A program made the translations under genes and the position numbers. A stretch of 64,000 nt of DNA, taken from NCBI RefSeq assembly GCF_023336895.1, contig NZ_JAMBLT010000002.1:186001-250000 (forward strand). Direction: 5' to 3'. Shown here piece after piece: positions 47,047 to 56,453 of this stretch (the first letter of the stretch is position 1; every line of letters starts with the position of its first letter). Below the pieces are notes generated by a model, which searched no databases, was not told the DNA's origin, and worked only from the letters and a program-made list of their open reading frames with translations. The stretch comes from Parasutterella secunda (GTDB lineage: Bacteria; Pseudomonadota; Gammaproteobacteria; Burkholderiales; Burkholderiaceae_F).

Positions 47047-47832
47047 ATGAAAATTGCCACCTGGAACGTCAATTCTCTCAAAATGAGACTTCCTCATGTT
47101 TTGGACTGGCTTGACCAGTCCAAAACGGACATTTTATGTTTGCAGGAACTCAAAATGACCGACGATCTCTTTCCGATCCAGGCTCTTGAAGATAACGGAT
47201 TCGGCGCAGTCTGGTCAGGACAAAAAACATATAACGGCGTGGCGATTGTCTACCGCAAAGATAAATTGGGAGAGCCGAAATCCATTCAAAAAAATATTCC
47301 CACGTTTCCTGATGAGCAAAAGCGCCTGATTGCCTGCACTTTTAAAACAGAATCAGGAGACATTCGGATTGTCTGTGGGTATTTCCCCAATGGCTCAGAG
47401 GTGGGATCGGACAAATTTACCTATAAACTCGCATGGCTGGCCGCTCTTAATCATTGGTTAAATAATCAATTGAGTGAATACTCCCAATTGGCGCTTTTGG
47501 GCGACTTTAATATTGCCCCCGATGACCGTGATGTCTGGGATCCCAAGGGGTGGGAAGGCAATATTTTGGTTTCTCCTCAAGAACGTCAAGCTTTCAATAA
47601 CCTCCTGTCTCTCGGGCTTTCTGATTCTTTCCGACTTTTCGATCAACCCGAAAAGCGCTACACATGGTGGGATTATCGGATGCTGGGTTTCCAGAAAAAT
47701 CATGGATTGCGAATTGACCATATTTTGGTTTCTAATGCGTTAAAGTCCAAAGTCAAAGCCGCGGACATTGATAAAGCCCCCCGCAAATGGCCAAAACCCA
47801 GTGATCACACTCCTTATTGGATTGAAATTTAA
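47047..47832 (+). CDS. xth: Exodeoxyribonuclease III
   Basis: 261 residues of the exonuclease-endonuclease-phosphatase fold: WNVNSLKMRLPHVLDW, CLQELKM with the metal Glu, GDFNIAPDD, GLRIDHILVS and the catalytic PSDHTPYW. It repairs abasic sites and trims 3' ends. AAGGAGG precedes the ATG. Likely cotranscribed with prlC. Confidence 0.96.
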   Translation: MKIATWNVNSLKMRLPHVLDWLDQSKTDILCLQELKMTDDLFPIQALEDNGFGAVWSGQKTYNGVAIVYRKDKLGEPKSIQKNIPTFPDEQKRLIACTFKTESGDIRIVCGYFPNGSEVGSDKFTYKLAWLAALNHWLNNQLSEYSQLALLGDFNIAPDDRDVWDPKGWEGNILVSPQERQAFNNLLSLGLSDSFRLFDQPEKRYTWWDYRMLGFQKNHGLRIDHILVSNALKSKVKAADIDKAPRKWPKPSDHTPYWIEI

Positions 47833-47875
47833 AAGAAGCAGATAATTGAAGTTGATATCTGTTTATGGAAGAGCT

Positions 47876-48715
47876 ATGTATACACGTTGGAGTTCAGAAC
47901 TAACCTCGCTTCTTGAGCCTTCTTACGGAACGAAGTCTCTCAGGATTAGCAATCTTGAGTACCATGTCTTGCCTTCTGATGAGCAAGCCGCATTACTAGA
48001 GGTAGCCCCCAAGCTTGATAGCTTAATTGAAGAAGGAAATGTCCAAAAGCACTCTAAGAAATCAACCGCCAGTCTATTTAAGGCTGGTGAAACGATTGTG
48101 TTCGGCAAACATGTTCGTTTTCACCAAAAAGCTTTTGGACTCCGCTTCCGTTATTTTTTACAACCCTCCCGCAGTTTTTGGACTGCGGTAGTCGCAAAAA
48201 AACTTGAAGAGGCCGGACTTGGAACTCCTAAAGTTCTAGCTGTGGGAGAGAGACGAACACTACAACTTATTTCGGACTCTTACATTATTACCGAAGCTCT
48301 TAAGGATGCCTATACCGCTGATAAAGTTTTACGGAGTCAACCGAATAGCTATGAGTTGTTGCAAAATGCCGGCCGCTTATTAAGACGCCTTCACGATGCC
48401 GGTATCACCCACGGTGATATAAAACTGGCCAATTTTTATGTCCAAGGTGACTCCATGGGCTTTTGGGACCTGGATTCCGCCATGGTGTTTTCCGGTCAAA
48501 CACCTCAAAAATGGATCATCCGAGATTTGGGACGACTGTTATCATCTTTTATTCTCACAGTCGATGACATGCCCCAAACACAGGATTACTTCAGGAACGC
48601 TCCTGAAATTGCCCAGGTATTGGCCGATGCCTACGGCACTGATGTCCAGACTTTTTTACCGTCTTATTACAGTTATTGGCTCAAAAAAATTAAACTCAAA
48701 CACGATTTCGGTTAA
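47876..48715 (+). CDS. LPS-kinase-like protein (WaaP/KdkA fold)
   Basis: 279 residues. GITHGDIKLANFYVQ is the catalytic loop and FWDLDSAMV the metal loop of the lipopolysaccharide kinase clan. The N-terminal half lacks an obvious glycine loop but has FGKHVRFHQKAF near 80. It may phosphorylate Kdo or a heptose. ATG 47876 sits behind GGAAGAG; the frame opens at a TTG ten codons earlier. It stands between xth and nadX, away from the core operon. Confidence 0.8.
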   Translation: MYTRWSSELTSLLEPSYGTKSLRISNLEYHVLPSDEQAALLEVAPKLDSLIEEGNVQKHSKKSTASLFKAGETIVFGKHVRFHQKAFGLRFRYFLQPSRSFWTAVVAKKLEEAGLGTPKVLAVGERRTLQLISDSYIITEALKDAYTADKVLRSQPNSYELLQNAGRLLRRLHDAGITHGDIKLANFYVQGDSMGFWDLDSAMVFSGQTPQKWIIRDLGRLLSSFILTVDDMPQTQDYFRNAPEIAQVLADAYGTDVQTFLPSYYSYWLKKIKLKHDFG

Positions 48716-48738
48716 TTCTTCTTAAGGAGTCCTCTCAT

Positions 48739-49542
48739 ATGAAAACAGTGGCAGTAATCGGCGCTGGGGCGCTGGCTCATATTTTCTGCAGAGAAACGCA
48801 AAGACTGCTTTCTGACGACTATCGCATTGTCGCCGTAATGGCCCGTCATGAAGAGCATGCCAACGAATTAGCTGAGTCTTTGGATGCTGATGCCTGTACT
48901 ACGCTTGATGATCTCCTCTCAAGCTTTCCTGACATTGTTGTTGAATTTGCCGGCAGGGAAGCCGTGAAAGAATACGCCCAACGTGTTCTTGAACATGGCT
49001 CCGATCTTGTGATTGCTTCAATTGGAGCATTGGCTGATGATGCTTTTAGAAAACACCTTGAAGCAGTAGCAAAAGACAGCCACCGCAAGGTCTATCTGCC
49101 CAATGGAGCAATCGGTGCTTTGGACTTAATGCAAACGTTTGCTTTAATGGGCAATGCGGAAGTGGTGATCGGTAACACAAAAGCGCCCAAAAGTTTGGAA
49201 GGCGCTCCTTACCTAAAGGGGAAAACTCTCTCGACCGACAAAAAAGAAGTCGTTTTTACTGGATCCGTACCTGACGCTATCAATGGCTTTCCTAAAAATG
49301 TCAATGTCGCGGTTGCAGCCGCTTTGGCTTCCGGAGCCCTTTATGATGCCACGGTTCAAATTACAAGCGACCCGGACAGTACTGAAAACGTTCACCGTAT
49401 CCGTCTCAAAAACAATCTCATGCGAGCAGAATTAACGGTGGCGGGCAAGCCCGATCCTGCCAACCCGAAATCCAGTACCTCGACAGCTTGGAGTGTTGTC
49501 GCATTGCTGAAAAATTTAGCCTCCCCTGTACAATTTTTCTAA
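48739..49542 (+). CDS. nadX: L-aspartate dehydrogenase
   Basis: 267 residues. The NAD loop is VIGAGALAHIF near residue 6, with VVEFAGREAVKEYA and the C-terminal PKSSTSTAWSVVALLKN typical of NadX. It oxidises aspartate to iminoaspartate for NAD synthesis, replacing the oxidase NadB, which is useful without oxygen. AAGGAG precedes the ATG. Confidence 0.93.
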   Translation: MKTVAVIGAGALAHIFCRETQRLLSDDYRIVAVMARHEEHANELAESLDADACTTLDDLLSSFPDIVVEFAGREAVKEYAQRVLEHGSDLVIASIGALADDAFRKHLEAVAKDSHRKVYLPNGAIGALDLMQTFALMGNAEVVIGNTKAPKSLEGAPYLKGKTLSTDKKEVVFTGSVPDAINGFPKNVNVAVAAALASGALYDATVQITSDPDSTENVHRIRLKNNLMRAELTVAGKPDPANPKSSTSTAWSVVALLKNLASPVQFF

Positions 49543-49563
49543 GGCAACATTTCCTAAGCCAAT

Positions 49564-50364
49564 ATGAAGCGATTCGTCATCCGCCCCTTTGTTCTTGTTG
49601 GTGTCATTTTCACCATTATTTTGCTCTGGGCAACCGCACACTCTTACAAATGGCACTACGGTCTTGCCTATCATTTAGGTCTGCTTGATCTTAAACCTGC
49701 GCCTATTTTGAATATCGATGAAGATAGATACATCGCTCATGGCGGAGGCGCTATTGATGGCATTCAGTACACTAATTCGTCTGAGGCTTTCATTAAAGCC
49801 ATTGACGATGGCTATCGTTTCATTGGATTTGATTTAAGACTTTCTTTGGACGGTCACTATTTCGGTGCTCACTACATTGATGACTTTAACGACAATACCG
49901 GTCATCCATACCAATGGTTAATTCCCCCAACGGTTTCTCAAATTCGTGAGCGCAAAATTCTCAATCGCTATACCCCGCTTTTACTGGCCGATATTGATGA
50001 AATTTTGGATAAATACCCTCATGTGATGATTGATATTGATAAAGGAGAGGACTATCCAAAAATGCTTCAGGAATGCCCTCGTCCTGAGCGAATGATTATT
50101 GAAACGAACACACCTTACCGTTACATCGCTGCCCGCGCTGCAGGATTCCCCTACGTGGCTTTTGATGGATACGATAAGGAAATCATTGAAGAACTTGGCA
50201 TCAAGATCCTTGTTTTGGACGATGGCATCGATCCTAATGATCCTTATCTGCAAAAGTATTGTGATAAAGGCGGGCTTTTATTGATCACCGGATTTAAAAA
50301 CGCAAAAGACATCCCCGCTGATTTTCTTAAACTCAATGCGCTTTTTTACATTGATGAAAAATGA
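49564..50364 (+). CDS. Membrane-anchored glycerophosphodiester phosphodiesterase-like protein
   Basis: 266 residues: one N-terminal membrane helix (about 8-27), then a TIM-barrel domain of the PLC/GDPD clan. YIAHGGGAIDG stands for the usual H-R-G, followed by GFDLRLSLDGHYFGAHYID with acid metal ligands and the second His. The first motif has Gly where most members have Arg, so substrate or activity may differ. It would face the periplasm. 21 bases after nadX. Homology is moderate. Confidence 0.75.
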   Translation: MKRFVIRPFVLVGVIFTIILLWATAHSYKWHYGLAYHLGLLDLKPAPILNIDEDRYIAHGGGAIDGIQYTNSSEAFIKAIDDGYRFIGFDLRLSLDGHYFGAHYIDDFNDNTGHPYQWLIPPTVSQIRERKILNRYTPLLLADIDEILDKYPHVMIDIDKGEDYPKMLQECPRPERMIIETNTPYRYIAARAAGFPYVAFDGYDKEIIEELGIKILVLDDGIDPNDPYLQKYCDKGGLLLITGFKNAKDIPADFLKLNALFYIDEK

Positions 50365-50429
50365 CTTTCGTTTTAAGGAAATTTTGAACTTGAATCCATT
50401 CGTGAAGGGCAGTCCAAAAATTTGAAGGA

Positions 50430-50675
50430 GACTTGAGGAACAAACGTGATAGTACGCACAAGGGTCAAGCCCATTCGGAAATCGGCCCCACCAGTTACGG
50501 TTTCGTGCGGATCATCGCCCAAATGACAAAGCTTGCGAGCATCAGGTCGAGCCTGATATCGCCCGTGACACTTACATCAAAGTGTGCGATAACCAACGAG
50601 CACGAGGAGAGAACGTATGTCATCACGTCACCTCATGTCAAAAGACTTAGCCCAGTGTTAGTAGCGCTGGGCTTT
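50430..50675 (+). ncRNA. Candidate structured RNA with a 14-codon internal frame
   Basis: This stretch of a 730-base gap is much richer in GC than the sequence on its right (50820-51090) and packed with hairpins. ATCAGG/CCTGAT lies at 50541-50557. TATCGC/GCGATA (50557-50562, 50586-50591) encloses ACACTT/AAGTGT (50568-50585) with a 5-base bulge. GCCCAGTG/CGCTGGGC at 50650-50672 is a terminator-like stem followed by TTTG. A short frame, ATG 50617 to TAG 50661 behind GAGGAGA, ends inside that last stem. A further strong imperfect palindrome (about 50710-50760, GAATTCTT/AAGAATTC) follows. A 128-codon frame spans the region, but I cannot recognise it; a decayed IS end is the alternative. Confidence 0.35.
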
Positions 50676-50978
50676 GTCAATTTCACACCCCTTGCGGGGA
50701 CCCTTTCGGCTTTCGCCGGAATTCTTTTCGTGCGAAAAATATTGAAGAATTCGGCGGAAAGTTTCAGGGCAGAGATGACTGGCGACAATGTCTCCTCAAT
50801 CGGCTCGGTCGGCATTTAAACATGACAATCTTTAGAGATTTACTAAAATATAAAAATCTGTAGACCCTTTATAAAAGCAGAACAAATAACCCAAACACAA
50901 AGCACCAAAACATCAATAAACAAGACGCTAATTACACAGATAAATTTGTTTTTCTCTTGATGACCATATAACAATTTT

Positions 50979-51038
50979 TTGACACCATTTTCACGCCAAA
51001 AAAATAAAATTTAGGACTATAGTTCGAGAATTGTTCTC
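50979..51038 (+). promoter_or_regulatory. Possible promoter and operator of the 51-59 kb operon
   Basis: TTGACA at 50979-50984 is followed by A/T-rich sequence with TAAAAT at 51005 (spacing 20, not ideal) and TATAGT at 51018. GAGAATTGTTCTC (51026-51038) is a perfect 5-bp inverted repeat, suitable as a repressor site. The region 50820-51060 is otherwise plain AT-rich DNA. Confidence 0.3.
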
Positions 51039-51094
51039 TTTTAACAAACGAGTGAGAGTAACATTCTCAAAGAGCACAAAACCAAGGAGTTGCA

Positions 51095-51580
51095 ATGTCT
51101 GAGAAAAAACGCCCGCGCGTCATGGTAGATATGTCCGCCACACTCATCCACCACGGTCATATCCGTCTTTTAAAGAAGGCCTCTGAAATTGGCGATGTGG
51201 TTGTTGCCCTGACCACTGATGATGAAATTAAACAGAAAAAAGGCTATACCCCGGAATTAAATTTTGAAGAACGAAAAGAAATTTTAGAGTCCATCAAGTA
51301 CGTCTCGGAAGTGGTTCCCAGTCCTTGGCTTATTTCTTTTGACTACATGAAGGAACATCACTGCGACCTATTGGTGCACGGTGCTGACAACTCCAACCAT
51401 ATCCCGGAGGAAAATCTCGTGATTTTCCCGCGCACAGAAGGCGTGAGCTCCTCCACGCTCAGAGAGCGAGTTTTGGATAGCTTAATTGAAATGAACACGG
51501 ACGCGAAGCCTTCTAAGGCCTCAGATAAGGTCGCTCGATTCTTAATCGAGTCCATTAAAAAGGAATTCCGACTCGAATGA
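51095..51580 (+). CDS. TagD/PntC-like cytidylyltransferase
   Basis: 161 residues, one nucleotidyltransferase domain. HHGHIRLLKKA at about 18-28 is the H-x-G-H nucleotide site and RTEGVSSSTLR near 122 the second signature. Members couple CTP to glycerol 3-phosphate (TagD), phosphoethanolamine or, in phosphonate pathways, 2-aminoethylphosphonate. AAGGAG is four bases before the ATG. First gene of a six-gene unit; its stop overlaps the next start (ATGA). The neighbouring importer of the aminoethylphosphonate type makes a phosphonate substrate plausible (inference). Confidence 0.85.
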   Translation: MSEKKRPRVMVDMSATLIHHGHIRLLKKASEIGDVVVALTTDDEIKQKKGYTPELNFEERKEILESIKYVSEVVPSPWLISFDYMKEHHCDLLVHGADNSNHIPEENLVIFPRTEGVSSSTLRERVLDSLIEMNTDAKPSKASDKVARFLIESIKKEFRLE

Positions 51581-52572
51581 GCCGAGTACTTCAAGCTCTC
51601 CTTTCTTTCATTGTCCTTTTATTTTTAGCAAACGCATCCTGCGTTTCGGCCAAAGAGAGGTTGCTTGTCTACACGGCAGTGGAACCGGAGTTTTTACCTC
51701 TTTATAAAGAGGCCTTTGAAAAAGAAAACCCCGATATTGAGATTACCTACATTCGTGACTCAGCAGGCCCCATTTCGGCTAGGCTTATGGCCGAAAAAGA
51801 CAATCCCAAAGCCGATGTCATTTTAGGTCTTTCTGCCATTGCTCTGGAAAGGCTCAATCAGGCCGGGCTATTAGATTCCTACAGTCCCCAAAACGCATCC
51901 GCCATCAATTCAAAAATGAGGGCTCGTGATTTTTCATGGTTTGGCATTAATGCTTGGGGTGGATCGATTTGCATTAACACGGAACTACTTAAAAAGTACA
52001 AACTTCCGATACCTAAGACTTGGGACGATCTTCTGGATCCCATCTATAAAGGTCGAATCGTCATGCCCAATCCAGTTGCCTCAAGCACCGGCTTTATGTT
52101 TTTGATGGGTTGGCTTCAGTCAAAGGGTGAAAAAGCCGGCTGGCGCTACATTGAAAAGCTTCACGAAAATATCCTTTTTTATACCGCTTCGGGCGCAAGG
52201 CCAGCCGCCATGGCCGCTCAAGGTGAAATTCCGATTGCGCTTACCTCAGAGGCTTTTGTCAGACCCTTTATGCGCTTTTCCATACCGGTGATCACCGTTG
52301 AGCCGCAAGAAGGTATCGCTTGGGACGCTGAAGGCTGCGCCTTGCCCAAAGGCAGCCCCCATCCGGTTTTAGCCAAACGTTTTCTTGACTTTTGCGCATC
52401 CAAACCCGTCGCCGACATTGCCGCCTCGTTTAGCGGCATTTCCTCTATTGACCGCTATTCAACCGAAACCGGCAAAAAACTGGTTGCCCGATTTTTAACT
52501 TTGGATTTCAGACAAGCGGCCATTGAAAAAAAGACCATAACAGACCAATGGCAAAGCATCGCATCAAGGTGA
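51577..52572 (+). CDS. ABC substrate-binding protein, 2-aminoethylphosphonate type
   Basis: 331 residues with a signal peptide (about 1-25, cleaved near VSA-KE). It belongs to the periplasmic binding proteins shared by ferric-iron and 2-aminoethylphosphonate importers. AFEKENPDIEITYIRDSAGP, MAEKDNPKADVILGLS and GRIVMPNPVASSTGF agree closely with the PhnS2/AepX-type 2-aminoethylphosphonate group as I remember it, and the paired Tyr of iron binders is not evident. Overlaps the cytidylyltransferase gene by 4 bases. A ligand other than 2-AEP, such as a phosphoethanolamine, is possible. Confidence 0.85.
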   Translation: MSRVLQALLSFIVLLFLANASCVSAKERLLVYTAVEPEFLPLYKEAFEKENPDIEITYIRDSAGPISARLMAEKDNPKADVILGLSAIALERLNQAGLLDSYSPQNASAINSKMRARDFSWFGINAWGGSICINTELLKKYKLPIPKTWDDLLDPIYKGRIVMPNPVASSTGFMFLMGWLQSKGEKAGWRYIEKLHENILFYTASGARPAAMAAQGEIPIALTSEAFVRPFMRFSIPVITVEPQEGIAWDAEGCALPKGSPHPVLAKRFLDFCASKPVADIAASFSGISSIDRYSTETGKKLVARFLTLDFRQAAIEKKTITDQWQSIASR

Positions 52573-52576
52573 GCCC

Positions 52577-53587
52577 ATGGATAACCAATTATTGATTGAA
52601 AACTTAAGCAAATCATTCGGCTCCACGCACGTGCTTTCCGAGATTAATCTCTCGATTCCATTAGGTGCCTTTACCAGCATTTTGGGACCGTCGGGAAGCG
52701 GTAAAACAACACTTCTCATGGTGCTAGCCGGAATTGAAAAAGCGACAAAAGGCAGAATCATCTTCGGTGATGAAGACATTACCGATATTGCCTTGCCCAA
52801 CCGTAAAGCCGGCATTGTTTTTCAACACTATGCGCTTTTCCCCAACCTTACGGTTAGGGACAATATTCTGTTTGGCGTCTCCAGTAAGGTTGATCAAAGG
52901 ATTAAGGAAGAAAAGCTCGCGCACCTCTTGTCACTGACTCATTTGGAAGAACTTCAAAACCGTTATCCTCATGAGCTATCGGGCGGGCAAAAGCAGCGTG
53001 TGGCTATTGCACGGGCTTTGGCTATCAATCCACGTTTTTTGCTTCTGGATGAACCGCTTTCTGCGCTTGACGCTCAAAACCGTTTAACCATCGGGCGCGA
53101 GTTGCGTGAAATCCAACAAAAAGCCGGTATCACCACCGTGATGGTGACTCATGACCGCAATGAAGCCCTTTCTCTTTCGGATTTCATCGTCATTATTCAT
53201 AACGGCAAAGTAGAACAAGCCGGCACACCTCAAGCGATATTTGATCATCCGGCCTCGCCTTTTGTAGCGACCTTTGCCGGCGGTATGAATCTCATTCGTG
53301 TACCCGCAATCAATAACGGTAAACTCACCGGCATCCGCCACAGTGATGTTGAAGTCTTTGAGGCTACTGAAAGAACTTTAAGTGAAGCATTGACCTTTAC
53401 GGCGGAGTTATTAGCCAAAGAATTTTCAGGGGAAAGCGTCTTGGCGCATTTCCTTTTAAATGACTTTAAAACAAAAATTTCTGCCCGTATTCCCCGCACA
53501 TCACCGTTAGCCGACTCGTTATCCATCGGCGAACTTTATGCGATAAGACTGCCTCAAGAACGTTGGCACACCTGGGAGCAGGACTGA
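52577..53587 (+). CDS. ABC transporter ATP-binding protein (PhnT2-like)
   Basis: 336 residues. Walker A GPSGSGKTTLL near 38, signature LSGGQKQRVAIARA near 134, Walker B LLLDEPLSALD, H-loop VTHDRNEA, then a C-terminal regulatory TOBE-like domain from about 240. It powers the importer formed with its two neighbours. Its stop shares bases with the permease start (TGATG). Confidence 0.95.
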   Translation: MDNQLLIENLSKSFGSTHVLSEINLSIPLGAFTSILGPSGSGKTTLLMVLAGIEKATKGRIIFGDEDITDIALPNRKAGIVFQHYALFPNLTVRDNILFGVSSKVDQRIKEEKLAHLLSLTHLEELQNRYPHELSGGQKQRVAIARALAINPRFLLLDEPLSALDAQNRLTIGRELREIQQKAGITTVMVTHDRNEALSLSDFIVIIHNGKVEQAGTPQAIFDHPASPFVATFAGGMNLIRVPAINNGKLTGIRHSDVEVFEATERTLSEALTFTAELLAKEFSGESVLAHFLLNDFKTKISARIPRTSPLADSLSIGELYAIRLPQERWHTWEQD

Positions 53588-55146
53588 TGCTCAAACACGC
53601 CGCGTCCCTTCTGACTCTTTGCCTTTTATTTCTGCTTGCCGGGCTCTTGCCTGCCGCGATAAGTCTTTTCTCAACTTTGTCCGATGGACCGGCACTGACT
53701 TCATTTATAACGGGTTTTAATCTGAGGGCCTTTTTTAATACGATGGTCATGGGCCTTGCCGTTGGCCTTTCAGCCTGTGTTGCAGGATTTACAATCGCCT
53801 ACACGATCGTAAACACCAAAGGTTTTGCATCCAAAACCGCAAGAACCATTTTCCCCATCGCGCTTTTTGCCCCATCGGTCATGCCCGCCATCGGTCTTAT
53901 CTATTTGATCGGCAACAACGGCTTGATTATTCAAACGCCCCTTTACGGTGCAACCGGGGTCTTTTTGGGAGCGCTTGTTTTCACACTTCCTCATGCCACT
54001 TTGCAATTGCTCTTAAGTCTTGAAAGGTTAGATGCCGGCCTGATATTGGCCGCCCGCTCACTGGGAGCCTCGCCGCTAAAGGGCTTCTTAACCATTATTC
54101 TTCCTCATTGCCGCGCAGGACTCATTAACGCCTTTTTAATTGCCTTTGTTTTGACGGTCACTGACTTCGGTGTCCCAAAGCTCTTAGGCGGCAACTTCAG
54201 CATGCTTGCCACCGAAATTTATAACCAAGCCATCGGCAATCAAGACTGGGCCGCCGCGGGCTTTCTGAGTTTATGGCTGATGCTGCCTTGCATCCTGACT
54301 TTTTATTTCACATCCAAGTATCCGATGACTGTTGCTCAACCGGGTGATATCCCCGCCCGTCCCTTCTCTGAGCATCCCATCGGCTGGAGTATCGCTGCCT
54401 GGCTCTTTCTTATATTCGAAGCCTCGTGCGTGCTTGTTGTCATCTACGGCTCTTTTGTGACATTCTGGCCTTATGTCCCCGAGATGACGCTCGCCAACTA
54501 CAGCTTTAAAAATTCCACCTATGGCATTGATCCCTGGATAAATAGTTTTGTATTGGCAACCAGCGTTGCAGCCATCGGCACCATTGTGAGTTTTGTCGGC
54601 ACTTACTTGACTCGACGCGTCAAAAACATCCCGCCCGCCCTCACAAAACTTTTTTCGGCCACCGCTCTTCTTCCCCTTTGTATTCCGGGTACGGTGTTGG
54701 GCCTAGCCTTCGCTTTGGCTTTTTCCGGCTGCTCGATTTTCTCAAGTGCCACTGGCGCCATGACTTTATTGGTCTTTAATACCCTCATTCACCTTTACAC
54801 CGTCGCCCATATCACAGCCGGCAATACTTTCAACCAAATTGATCCTCGTTACGAAACCGTGGGGGAAAGTTTGGGAGTAAGTCCCCTTTCGACCATCAGG
54901 CAGGTTATTTTGCCGTTATGCAAAACTGGGCTTGGTGAGGTATTCTGCTACCTTTTCGCCTCCGCCCTGACAACGATTTCTGCGGTGGTGTTTTTGTATA
55001 CGCCGGAGACAATGCCCGCTGCCGTGGCAGCGATTCAAATGATTGACAGCGGTTTTATTTCCGAAGGAGCCGCCATGTCAACTTTGATTTTTGTCTCCGC
55101 ACTGGCAGTCAGAATAATTGTTTTGCAAATCTCTCAAACAAAATGA
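53587..55146 (+). CDS. ABC transporter permease, fused two-module type
   Basis: 519 residues from ATG 53587, with about 12 helices in two halves. Each half carries the cytoplasmic EAA loop that docks the ATPase: RSLGASPLKGFLTIILPHC near 165 and ESLGVSPLSTIRQVILPLC near 440. This arrangement is normal for FbpB/PhnU2-type permeases. Overlaps the next gene by four bases. Confidence 0.93.
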   Translation: MLKHAASLLTLCLLFLLAGLLPAAISLFSTLSDGPALTSFITGFNLRAFFNTMVMGLAVGLSACVAGFTIAYTIVNTKGFASKTARTIFPIALFAPSVMPAIGLIYLIGNNGLIIQTPLYGATGVFLGALVFTLPHATLQLLLSLERLDAGLILAARSLGASPLKGFLTIILPHCRAGLINAFLIAFVLTVTDFGVPKLLGGNFSMLATEIYNQAIGNQDWAAAGFLSLWLMLPCILTFYFTSKYPMTVAQPGDIPARPFSEHPIGWSIAAWLFLIFEASCVLVVIYGSFVTFWPYVPEMTLANYSFKNSTYGIDPWINSFVLATSVAAIGTIVSFVGTYLTRRVKNIPPALTKLFSATALLPLCIPGTVLGLAFALAFSGCSIFSSATGAMTLLVFNTLIHLYTVAHITAGNTFNQIDPRYETVGESLGVSPLSTIRQVILPLCKTGLGEVFCYLFASALTTISAVVFLYTPETMPAAVAAIQMIDSGFISEGAAMSTLIFVSALAVRIIVLQISQTK

Positions 55147-56453
55147 TGTATTTGGATAAAGCACTTCAATTCGTCTCCATCGGTTTGCTCGTTTACTTAC
55201 CGATTAATGCCTATGCCTATCTTGATCCTGGCACGGGCAGCATGCTTTTGTCTGTATTGATCGGATTGACTTCGAGCGCTTACTTTCTGGTGAGAAAACT
55301 GCCGAGTATGGTGCGTTCAGTCTTTTTTAAATTCACGGGTAAAAAAGACGATCTGAAGAATAATTCCATCGTGTTTTACGCCGAGTCGGCTGCCTACTGG
55401 TCAACCTTTAAACCGGTTTTGGAAGCGCTTGCCGCTAAAAATGTTCGCTGCACCTATCTCACCAGCGATGAAAACGATCCCGTTTTTAAAAACGGCTTGG
55501 ATAAATGGGTTCACGCGAAATTTATCGGTAAAGGGCAAACCGCCTACACCGCTTTGGGCTTTTTAGAAGCCGATGTGTTTGCTCTGACAACCCCGGGCGT
55601 TGACGTTCTTCAAATCAGACGTTCCGCTGGCGTTAAAAAGTACGTCCACATTGTCCATGCCGCAGGCGACATCCACACCTATAAGTTCTATAGCTTCGAC
55701 TACTATGATGCCTTTTTCTGCGCGGGCCCCGCACAGGCCAAAAGCCTTCGTGCACTGGAATCCTTAAGGCACACCAAACCCAAGGAATTGCCTCTCTTGG
55801 GCTGCCCCTATTTCGATGGCATGCTTAGCCGAAAAACAGCCGACTTAAAGCCCGATGACGATACCATCCTTATTGCGCCGACGTGGGGTAAAAACGGCTT
55901 ATTGACCAGAACGGGATCCATGATTCCGAAACTTTTAGCGCAGGCGGGCTATCACGTCATTTTGCGCCCCCACCCGCAAAGCTTTATTTCCGATAAAGAG
56001 CTTATGGAAAAACTTCAGTCGGAATTAAAAGCGTTTGACAACATCGAGTGGGATAGAAATCCCGATGGCTTTAAGAGTTTGAGCCGCGCCCAACTGATGA
56101 TTTCTGACGTCTCGGGCGTTATTTTTGATTTTGCTTTCATCTTCCTGCGTCCGGTTATCTCCGTTGGCAACGGTCCCTTAAAGGATGGCTTTGAAGCCTG
56201 GGAAATTCCTCACGAAGCCTGGGAAATGCAAGCGCTCGATAGTCTCGGCAAACGCGTTTTGCCGGGAAATGAAGAGAATATTCCCGCTTTGGTTAAAGAT
56301 CTCTTGATGCGTCACGAAGACATGGCAAGCCGCATTGAAGCCATTCGACGTGAAAACGTTGTCAATTTCGGGCACGCGGGAGAACCGATCGCCCAAGCCT
56401 TGATTGATATGGCTAACTCCGTTCACACTCAGAAGACTCACAAAAATGATTGA
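55143..56453 (+). CDS. CDP-glycerol glycerophosphotransferase-family enzyme
   Basis: 436 residues. The N-terminal part is a membrane anchor with YLDPGTGSMLLSVLIGL; the GT-B-like transferase domain of the TagB/TagF family follows, with ILIAPTWGKNGLL, VILRPHPQSF and MISDVSGVIFDFAFIF. Such enzymes transfer glycerol phosphate, or related alcohol phosphates, from a CDP-linked donor to a membrane-bound or glycan acceptor at the cytoplasmic face. Gram-negative examples occur in capsule loci. Here the donor is probably made by the cytidylyltransferase at 51095. Confidence 0.88.
   Translation: MMYLDKALQFVSIGLLVYLPINAYAYLDPGTGSMLLSVLIGLTSSAYFLVRKLPSMVRSVFFKFTGKKDDLKNNSIVFYAESAAYWSTFKPVLEALAAKNVRCTYLTSDENDPVFKNGLDKWVHAKFIGKGQTAYTALGFLEADVFALTTPGVDVLQIRRSAGVKKYVHIVHAAGDIHTYKFYSFDYYDAFFCAGPAQAKSLRALESLRHTKPKELPLLGCPYFDGMLSRKTADLKPDDDTILIAPTWGKNGLLTRTGSMIPKLLAQAGYHVILRPHPQSFISDKELMEKLQSELKAFDNIEWDRNPDGFKSLSRAQLMISDVSGVIFDFAFIFLRPVISVGNGPLKDGFEAWEIPHEAWEMQALDSLGKRVLPGNEENIPALVKDLLMRHEDMASRIEAIRRENVVNFGHAGEPIAQALIDMANSVHTQKTHKND

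Noticed and set aside
50433-50819. 128-codon open frame starting with TTG
   Set aside because: No ribosome-binding site, unusual composition, no recognisable domain, and it runs through strong hairpins; kept only as a possible relic.
50430-50820. tmRNA, RNase P RNA or SRP RNA
   Set aside because: None of the conserved ends or core motifs of these RNAs is present.
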